DNA of 46,806 bases from an uncultured Metabacillus sp. Its GTDB lineage: Bacteria > Bacillota > Bacilli > Bacillales > Bacillaceae. A program made the translations under genes and the position numbers. Where the stretch lies: assembly GCF_947503125.1 (NCBI RefSeq), contig NZ_CANNCR010000034.1, positions 1 through 46,806 of the forward strand. The letters run 5' to 3'. The notes below the pieces were generated by a model, which searched no databases, was not told the DNA's origin, and saw only the letters and a list, made by a program, of their open reading frames with translations. The first letter of the stretch is position 1. Each line of letters starts with the position of its first letter. Shown here piece by piece: positions 42,201-46,806 of this stretch.

Positions 42201-43623
42201 AGTGAAAGAAACGTCCTCGACGAACGTAAGCATTGATGGCTTAGACAATGGCCGCAACTATTATTTTGCTGTTGTTGCCCTTGATAAAAACGGCAATGAA
42301 TCGGTAAAAACCGAAACAAAGAAGGCTGTCATCCCGCATGTACCCCTAACAGATGGGAATTACACAATCGATCATCTTACAGAGCTTGAAGCAGGTGTAA
42401 TCGATCTTGCGAAGCCGCAATCTGTTTCCGGCGGGATGTTTATTAAAGGAGAGACAGACACAAACCATGCAGAAGGCTTACAGGCAAAACTTGAGGTAAA
42501 ACAGCCGGGGAATGAAAACTGGACAGCCTATAAGGCGATATATGTTGATCAAAAAGATACATTCAATGTATTTAATGCAAGCTTCCTGCCCTTACTGGAA
42601 GGAAAATACGAATACCGCTTTGCCTTCTCAACCGACCTTGGTCGTAATTGGGTATTGAGTGAGACGAAGTCTGTGACCTTTGCAAAGGGTGACGATATGA
42701 CAGCACCTGCCGACAAAGTCATTCTTAAGCAGCCTGCACAGGAATCTGGACAGGTCAATCTTTTATGGGAGGTTGAAGGTAAAACAGATCCATACATGGC
42801 TGTCATAATCCGGGACGGAGAAATGATCGGTCAAATCATTGATCCGGAAAGAAAGTCATACAAAGACTTCAATGTTACAAATGGAACATCATATACCTAC
42901 GAAGTTCATTTATATGATCAAGCGGGAAACTCAGTAAAATCTAATGCCATTTCTGTTACACCTGACCTCGTAACGGTAAAAGTAACATTTAAAGTAAATG
43001 CACCATCTTACACACCACAAGGCGTTACTGTTACGATACCGGGCAGCAAAAACGGCTGGAACACCGGGGCCTGGACCATGACCCGCGCTGGTGCTGTCAC
43101 GAATGACTACGAATATACCATTGAGGCACAGGAAGGCGAAGTGCTAACCTACAAATACGTAAAAAATGAGTCCTGGGACCAAGAGGGATTAGCTGATCAC
43201 ACACCTGCTAATCCAAATGATGATGATGTTAGCTATTATGGATATGGTGCCCAAGGAACAGATTTATCGTTCGTCGTAACAAACCAAGGCGGGAATCAAA
43301 TGGTTGTACAAGATAAAATCCTTCGCTGGATCGATCAGCCTGTCGTTATCACTTCACATACCGATGGCCAAACCGTCTCATCTGACAGTATTACCCTGCA
43401 GGGAAATGCCATAAAAGAAGGTGTCCTTACTATAAATGGTGAAAAGGTAATGATGAAAGATGATATGACATTTTCTCATCATGTCGGATTAAAAGAAGGT
43501 GAGAATAAATTGTCCATTCATATTGAGCCATCAGAGGAAAATAAATCGAACATTTTTATGAATGACGGCGCGGCTATTGCAAAGAATACGAAAACCATTG
43601 AGTTTACGGTTGTTAAGAACTGA
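39268..43623 (+). CDS. Secreted multidomain GH13 alpha-amylase/amylopullulanase
   Basis: A 1451-residue secreted starch/pullulan-degrading enzyme. Signal peptide about 1-35 (AFAQ-type, ending TKAEE). Two tandem pullulanase-associated beta modules occupy about 36-125 and 130-225, both with the pattern G-LQ-ELGG/AGGEW-P. An N-terminal GH13 accessory domain covers about 235-370, and the catalytic barrel starts at ESIVYQIFPDRFFNG (about 384). The nucleophile is Asp654 in GWRLDVANEVD, the acid/base Glu684 in LGEIWDD, and the third carboxylate Asp749 in GSHDTPR. One fibronectin-III-like module (about 930-1020) and CBM20-like and Ig-like beta modules fill the C-terminus. No LPXTG or SLH anchor is present, so it is released. 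GTG start behind AAAAGGGGG. Confidence 0.93.
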   Translation: MRGKRRIKLKRSISFAAIFFLFAQTFAGVGVVNPMPTKAEERVVTLVGNLQDELGGAGEWNPEDPTTRMTLMENGNYKLTGTLPAGNYEYKIAINGSWEENYGLNGTPNGENYKLSLDQEKQVTFIYDDQTHNVTIPVELPDDQKPRIVGDIQPELQAGGEWAPNESNAILNDEDLDNIYSFTAHVPKGKHEFKIVLGNSWEAPAYPENNFVLNVVKDATITFFYNHDTKAVYTDYDSGLPDGNVQGDKLVHDTWEQAFRSPFGAVKAGELVKLRLQAKKGDLTGAKVVLKNYQSGNTMMVEMKNAGWVEHSGTPVEFWEARVKPEEKGVYGYKFIASDGEAQREYGEDIQEGGKGTASDSNAGFFQMTVYDSAYKTPDWMKESIVYQIFPDRFFNGNKQNDEAKETARGTEPIEHQEWSELPDNPREAATEGYDGDEIWSNDFFGGDLAGIQKKLDYIQSLGVNTLYLNPIAHAASNHKYDATDYKAIDPMFGTPEEFKAFTKELKKRKMHLILDGVFNHVGDDSIYFDRYGKYKTVGAYEYWSAIYDLVNKGVTVEEAKKQVEEKFKAEGQVFSPYGFHNWFNIENEKVNGVYKYQAWWGFDSLPEIKSIPGEAVNYDSELNNKQFANYIMYDEHSAAKTWLERGASGWRLDVANEVDPEFWREFREELKTGKKNDPLILGEIWDDASKYFLGDLYDSVMNYRFRGALIDYLKNGNAEGAKNQLNAIYEDYPKEAFYALMNLMGSHDTPRAAFVLGNGTDTFERAEHDKNYDHELGIKRLKLAAILQMGYAGAPTVYYGDEAGVTGSKDPDDRRTYPWGSEDKDLIKHYQAVGKVRTNFHQLFSYGDLQHLYAKGDVLAFSRSNKKNAAIVITNRSNEEKTVELKVEDLLINGISLTDQLDKAYKAVSKDGKLTINIPAMRGRMLVTDKGQNLKKPAPVTNVTAVEGSHSVSLKWKGDAKKYVIYQTTISGAFYEKVKETSSTNVSIDGLDNGRNYYFAVVALDKNGNESVKTETKKAVIPHVPLTDGNYTIDHLTELEAGVIDLAKPQSVSGGMFIKGETDTNHAEGLQAKLEVKQPGNENWTAYKAIYVDQKDTFNVFNASFLPLLEGKYEYRFAFSTDLGRNWVLSETKSVTFAKGDDMTAPADKVILKQPAQESGQVNLLWEVEGKTDPYMAVIIRDGEMIGQIIDPERKSYKDFNVTNGTSYTYEVHLYDQAGNSVKSNAISVTPDLVTVKVTFKVNAPSYTPQGVTVTIPGSKNGWNTGAWTMTRAGAVTNDYEYTIEAQEGEVLTYKYVKNESWDQEGLADHTPANPNDDDVSYYGYGAQGTDLSFVVTNQGGNQMVVQDKILRWIDQPVVITSHTDGQTVSSDSITLQGNAIKEGVLTINGEKVMMKDDMTFSHHVGLKEGENKLSIHIEPSEENKSNIFMNDGAAIAKNTKTIEFTVVKN

Positions 43624-43649
43624 GGGCAAAAGCCTTAGCTAAGGTATAG

Positions 43650-43700
43650 AGCTTGTAAACATGGTTCTTATAAGGATCAGTTTACAGGCTATTTTTATTT
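43650..43700 (+). terminator. Terminator after GH13 gene
   Basis: AGCTTGTAAAC (43650-43660) pairs with GTTTACAGGCT (43680-43690, one G-T pair) and is followed by ATTTTTATTT. Confidence 0.8.
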
Positions 43701-43828
43701 ATACTCTGTAAAATAAAAATAGGTGGAAAGAATAATTAACACTTCTTCGATTATCTTTCGCTTGTTTCAAAAACTATGAGAAAATGTTCTTATAATGAAG
43801 AAAATGAAATATAAAGGAGTGCTAAAAG

Positions 43829-44050
43829 ATGGCGAATATCAAATTTGAAATACAAGAAAAGGTTGGCATTATTTCCGATGGTGCTAAAGGCTGGAAGAAG
43901 GAGCTGAATCTTATCAGCTGGAATGGCCGCGATCCAAAATATGATTTGCGGGATTGGGATGAAAACAATGAAAAAATGGGCAAAGGGATTACGTTATCGA
44001 AGGATGAGCTGATTCAATTAAGGGAAATTCTGAATGGGATGAATTTATAA
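43829..44050 (+). CDS. YdbC/PC4-like small nucleic-acid-binding protein
   Basis: A 73-residue protein with the single-domain layout of the transcriptional coactivator PC4/YdbC family: FEIQEKVGIISDGAKGWKKELNLISWNGRDPKYDLRDW (beta strands) and a C-terminal helix (LSKDELIQLREILNGM). Family members bind single-stranded DNA or RNA as dimers. Its full length matches Firmicute homologues. AAAGGAGTG precedes the ATG, with a TATAAT at about 43790. It is a single-gene unit between two terminators. No biological role can be inferred from the neighbours. Confidence 0.9.
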   Translation: MANIKFEIQEKVGIISDGAKGWKKELNLISWNGRDPKYDLRDWDENNEKMGKGITLSKDELIQLREILNGMNL

Positions 44051-44069
44051 TAAATTAGATTATTGATAG

Positions 44070-44108
44070 AAAAGCGCGACAGCCTTGGTTGAAAGCTTCG
44101 CGCTTTTT
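44070..44108. terminator. Bidirectional terminator between ydbC-like gene and ftsZ
   Basis: AAAAGCGCGA (44070-44079) and TCGCGCTTTT (44098-44107) are perfect complements, flanked by A and T runs between convergent genes. Confidence 0.88.
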
Positions 44109-44121
44109 GTGTGTCATCTTT

Positions 44122-45267
44122 TCAAAATCGCTTTCTTCGATTGCGGATGAATGCCGGAATTTTTAACTCTTCCTCGGGATCTAGTTCTTGGTCATAAGCT
44201 GGAAGAGGATCTCTAGTATCTCTTTCCTCTAGTTGTCCAGGTTGTTCATTTGAATAGTGAGTAGGTTTTGCTTCTGCCACTGGTTTTTGTGGTGCTTTTT
44301 CTGTTGGTGACTCTTGTTCTGTAAAACCGGTAGCGATGACAGTGACGATGATTTCATCTTTTAAGTTATCGTTGATGACCGAGCCAAAAATCATATTTAA
44401 ATCATCATGTGCAGCAGATGAAACCATATCCGCTGCCTCCTGAACCTCATAAAGGCTTAAATTTCGTCCACCGGTAATGTTCATGACAACTCCCTTTGCT
44501 CCATTAATGGATGTCTCTAGCAAAGGACTGTTTATTGCTTTTTGGGCAGCATTAGCAGCACGGTTTTCACCGGTAGCAATTCCAATTCCCATTAAAGCGG
44601 TTCCTTTTTGGGACATAACTGTTTTTACATCAGCAAAGTCAAGGTTAATTAACCCAGGAATAGCAATTAAATCAGAGATTCCTTGAACACCTTGGCGAAG
44701 AACACTATCTGCTTCCCGGAAAGCATCCAGTATATGTGTTTTTCGATCGACAATTTCCAATAAGCGGTCGTTAGGAATAATGATTAAAGTGTCAACAGCT
44801 TCTCTCATTTCATTAATACCTTTTGCTGCGTTTGCTGCTCGCTTGGTACCTTCAAATTTAAATGGTCTCGTCACAACCCCAATGGTCAAAGCGCCAAGAT
44901 TACGGGATATTTCAGCTATAGCTGGTGCTGCCCCAGTGCCTGTACCACCACCCATACCTGCCGTAACAAAAACCATGTCTGCTCCTTGTAACACTTCTTC
45001 GATCTGCTGCTTGCTTTCTTCCACGGCTCTTTTACCAACTTCCGGATTTGCTCCAGCTCCGAGACCTCTAGTTAATGCAGCACCGATCTGCATTCTAATC
45101 TCTGCTTTTGATTGATTAAGAGCTTGTGCATCTGTATTCACCGCAATAAACTCTACCCCTTCAACTCCGTCCTCAATCATACGGTTGACAGCGTTGTTTC
45201 CCCCGCCGCCTACACCGATCACTTTAATTGTTGCGAATTGATCAATAGCTATGTCGTAATCCAACAT
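44122..45267 (-). CDS. ftsZ: Cell division protein FtsZ (probably a second, stand-alone copy)
   Basis: A 381-residue tubulin-like GTPase. The GTP-binding signature GGGTGTG lies in [20 protein letters not shown] (near residue 105), the T7 synergy loop is [11 protein letters not shown] (near 205), and the C-terminal peptide [16 protein letters not shown] is the tail that binds FtsA/SepF. The ATG at 45267 is chosen because AGGAGG lies seven bases before it; the ATG at 45273 is too close. The usual partners (ftsA upstream, spoIIGA downstream) are absent; it stands alone between a ydbC-like gene and an IS fossil. Several positions differ from typical Bacillus FtsZ ([29 protein letters not shown]). 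This fits a paralogue in addition to the cluster copy, but the rest of the genome is not visible. Confidence 0.93.
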   Translation of the reverse strand: MLDYDIAIDQFATIKVIGVGGGGNNAVNRMIEDGVEGVEFIAVNTDAQALNQSKAEIRMQIGAALTRGLGAGANPEVGKRAVEESKQQIEEVLQGADMVFVTAGMGGGTGTGAAPAIAEISRNLGALTIGVVTRPFKFEGTKRAANAAKGINEMREAVDTLIIIPNDRLLEIVDRKTHILDAFREADSVLRQGVQGISDLIAIPGLINLDFADVKTVMSQKGTALMGIGIATGENRAANAAQKAINSPLLETSINGAKGVVMNITGGRNLSLYEVQEAADMVSSAAHDDLNMIFGSVINDNLKDEIIVTVIATGFTEQESPTEKAPQKPVAEAKPTHYSNEQPGQLEERDTRDPLPAYDQELDPEEELKIPAFIRNRRKRF

Positions 45268-45273
45268 GTTCAT

Positions 45274-45524
45274 TCCTCCTCAATCATCCAATGCCTTTAT
45301 TTCACACTTTTTCAATGAAAAAACGTAGACTCTTAATAGTATTCGAAGTTTTTTGGCTATTTTTGTATGGTTTGCAGACTAAGATACTAGATATTTTCCT
45401 ATTTTTTTCTGAGTACATAATACCAAGGAAAATTAAATGCAACTTGAAAGAATAAGAGTCATAGAACGATTTCTAAGCAATTCATGTTTTCAGTTAATGA
45501 AAATGGTCTAATAACTGCTTAAGT
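45274..45524. other. Intergenic region upstream of ftsZ
   Basis: It contains the ftsZ ribosome site and presumably its promoter on the minus strand. No other coding or RNA feature was recognised up to the IS fossil. Confidence 0.4.
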
Positions 45525-45622
45525 AGCATGAACTGTCGGAACTGCAGGGATAGCCTGCTCAATTAGAATGCGTTAGAACTCTGTACGTAGGAATCTCGCG
45601 ACTTTAGACGTGAAAGGTTCAA
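45525..45622 (+). mobile_element. Fossil IS200/IS605 right end with omega-RNA (reRNA)-like scaffold
   Basis: The segment with GAACTGTCGGAACTGCAGGG, TTAGAACTCTGTACGTAGG and AATCTCGCGACTTTAGACGTG, ending GGTTCAA, is the pattern I know from the 3' end of tnpB genes and right ends of IS200/IS605-type elements, where the guide (omega) RNA is made. No tnpB frame remains upstream. The small GCGAC...GTCGT hairpin is damaged here (AGACGTG), so this is a remnant. A further hairpin, AAAGGAGC (45622-45629)/GCTCCTTT (45706-45713), follows directly. Confidence 0.6.
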
Positions 45623-45792
45623 AAGGAGCGTATTTGGAATCTGATTTAACAGTGATGTCTAGTCGTAGGGATGGAGTCTGATCTAGTAATAGATTGCTAT
45701 TTTAGGCTCCTTTCATGTTAATAAATACTATTTAATACTGAAGGAGAGTGTCCACTGCAAGAATGTCATTTTTATCATCTAAAATAGATCAT

Positions 45793-45822
45793 AAAAAAGA
45801 GGTTGGCTATTGGAACCAACCT
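45793..45822 (-). terminator. Terminator of unknown minus-strand gene
   Basis: AGGTTGG (45800-45806) and CCAACCT (45816-45822) pair. On the minus strand the stem is followed by CTTTTTTATG, so it ends the gene read leftwards from 46311. Confidence 0.82.
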
Positions 45823-45828
45823 GGAAAA

Positions 45829-46311
45829 TTAATAAGAATTGGATTCTTCACTCTGCTGCCCACTTCCTGCAGGAAACGAAACTCCCATCGTTCGTAAGGA
45901 TTCTTTTGCTTGATTTAATGAAGATTCTGCTTGCTCTTGCCATTTGATAATGATTTGAATAAATCTTTTATATTGTGGACTTGCATTTTTCTCCATCGTT
46001 ACTAATCCTTCACGTACTCCTTTATCCTGATTTTCAGCATTTCTTATACAGGAAACCATTGTTTCTATAATGGTTTGCTGTTGTTCACCATTAACAAGTC
46101 TTTGGGAAGAACCTACTGCCGTCACGCGGTGATAGGAAGCAGGTACAAGATGTTTATGCATCTCTCGATTTCCCTTTAAATCTTTGGTTTCGGGTATATG
46201 AAAAAGTTCAGAGCTCATCGCACATACCATCTCTTCAGCGTATAAACTTTGAGATAACAAATTAAAAATCTGTCCCCAATTGTTAACACGATAAAAATAG
46301 TAAGGGTACAA
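45829..46311 (-). CDS. Unknown 160-residue protein
   Basis: This is a real gene judging by its TTG start behind AAAGGAGAGG, steady coding composition and own terminator. It begins MYPYYFYRVNNWGQIFNLLS and is mainly helical, with amphipathic helices at about 12-35, 80-95, 100-125 and 125-145, and a polar Ser/Glu/Gln-rich tail. No signal peptide or transmembrane helix is seen. An aromatic N-terminus followed by a helical bundle could fit a spore-associated or ferritin-like-fold protein, but I do not recognise the family and assign no function. Confidence 0.7.
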   Translation of the reverse strand: MYPYYFYRVNNWGQIFNLLSQSLYAEEMVCAMSSELFHIPETKDLKGNREMHKHLVPASYHRVTAVGSSQRLVNGEQQQTIIETMVSCIRNAENQDKGVREGLVTMEKNASPQYKRFIQIIIKWQEQAESSLNQAKESLRTMGVSFPAGSGQQSEESNSY

Positions 46312-46522
46312 AATAACCTCTCCTTTTTTGAAAATTGGAAACCCTCATCTCCATAGTTATGATAAAGTATTAAATTTAATGTCAATGTAAAGGACAGTGA
46401 ATATTAAACCGTTTTTTCCGCTTTTATTCTTCTGAAAATCAAACGCTGATTTCATTTCACGTGCATCTAATATCGATTGTTGGAATTTATGATTTTAATC
46501 ATTTATGAATAATGCACCATAT
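46312..46522. other. Intergenic region at right end
   Basis: It carries the ribosome site of the unknown gene (AAAGGAGAGG, minus strand, about 46318-46328) and an AT-rich promoter region. Nothing else was recognised. Confidence 0.4.
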
Positions 46523-46806
46523 TTACATTTTTTCCTCTTGGTTCAACCAACGAACTAGTGCTTCTCTAATTGCATCGTGGGTCAGCCACAGTTTTTATAA
46601 ATAGGCATATGAATCAGTAACAATACCCAGCCAGTGGTCATATTTTGTTGAGGAGAGTATTCGAAGTATTGATTGAATTTCTGTTGCACAGTTGTTTTTG
46701 TTCTGTTCCCTTTTATGTAGTTGGCATAACTTATTAACTCAACTTTCGCAGAGTGAGATCGGCAAATAAGCCTTGATATAACTAGGAAGGCCAGCGATCC
46801 ACCTCT
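46523..46806 (-). pseudogene. Decayed reading frame with two in-frame stops, running off the window
   Basis: One minus-strand frame stays protein-like across 284 bases apart from stops at 46739-46741 (TGA) and 46595-46597 (TAA). It includes ILSSTKYDHWLGIVTDSYAY and, after the second stop, LTHDAIREALVRWLNQEEKM before its end at 46523. This looks like the C-terminal part of a gene that has decayed. I do not recognise the family. Its neighbour, the IS fossil, suggests a region that accumulates debris. Confidence 0.4.

Noticed and set aside
44780-45115. 111-codon plus-strand frame
   Set aside because: It lies antisense within ftsZ; the Ala/Pro-rich sequence mirrors the conserved GTPase region.
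1-46806. CRISPR array, tRNA or rRNA genes
   Set aside because: No regularly spaced repeats, cloverleaf with TTCGANTC-type arm or rRNA segment was found on reading through the intergenic regions.

Overview
The window is 46.8 kb of AT-rich chromosome from an endospore-forming-type Bacillaceae bacterium (Bacillus/Neobacillus-like). The evidence is strong AGGAGG-type ribosome binding sites, TTG/GTG starts, Bacillus-style Fur, CIRCE and cre operators, and close matches to B. subtilis proteins (TcyP, GlpQ, IolS, LplD, HtpG, YvaDEF, YdbC-type). No tRNA, rRNA, CRISPR array or intact mobile element is seen.

Layout. (1) 1-8.2 kb: a sugar operon read rightwards with three consecutive Gfo/Idh/MocA oxidoreductases, an ABC sugar importer (lipoprotein plus two permeases, no ATPase), a sugar-phosphate isomerase/epimerase-fold protein and a fourth Gfo/Idh/MocA enzyme. 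(2) 8.2-12.2 kb, leftwards: a hydroxamate-siderophore ABC importer. It is divergent from a thioredoxin-reductase-like ferredoxin-NADP reductase, and three Fur boxes lie between them. (3) 13.5-15.7 kb: a Bacillaceae palindromic repeat, then htpG behind a perfect CIRCE operator. (4) 15.7-17.1 kb: yvaD, an SMR transporter and a frameshifted TetR repressor. (5) 17.5-28.7 kb: a second glycan locus with an ABC importer, GH36 alpha-galactosidase, a frameshifted Gfo/Idh/MocA enzyme, a GH106-like large hydrolase and a GH4 alpha-galacturonidase. (6) 28.8-31.4 kb: a MocR-type regulator divergent from an EamA exporter. (7) 31.5-44.1 kb: single-gene units including a secreted lipase, a stand-alone GTP cyclohydrolase II, cystine symporter TcyP, a broken secreted endonuclease/phosphatase-family gene, GlpQ, IolS-type aldo/keto reductase, a 1451-residue secreted GH13 enzyme and a YdbC/PC4-like protein. 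(8) 44.1-46.8 kb: an ftsZ outside the usual division cluster, a fossil of an IS200/IS605 right end carrying an omega-RNA-like scaffold, an unknown gene and a decayed reading frame.

How it works together. Most of the window is accessory carbohydrate uptake and degradation. Both sugar importers lack their own ATPase and probably share a housekeeping MsmX-type ATPase. The first operon has the enzyme set expected for oxidative (keto-sugar) breakdown of a sugar or glycoside. The second combines hydrolases expected for alpha-galactosides and galacturonides or rhamnosides. Candidate CcpA cre sites lie before the second locus and the GH13 gene.

Three genes (TetR, the fifth Gfo/Idh/MocA enzyme, the endonuclease/phosphatase) each look broken by a single-base frameshift. 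These could be real decay or sequencing errors.
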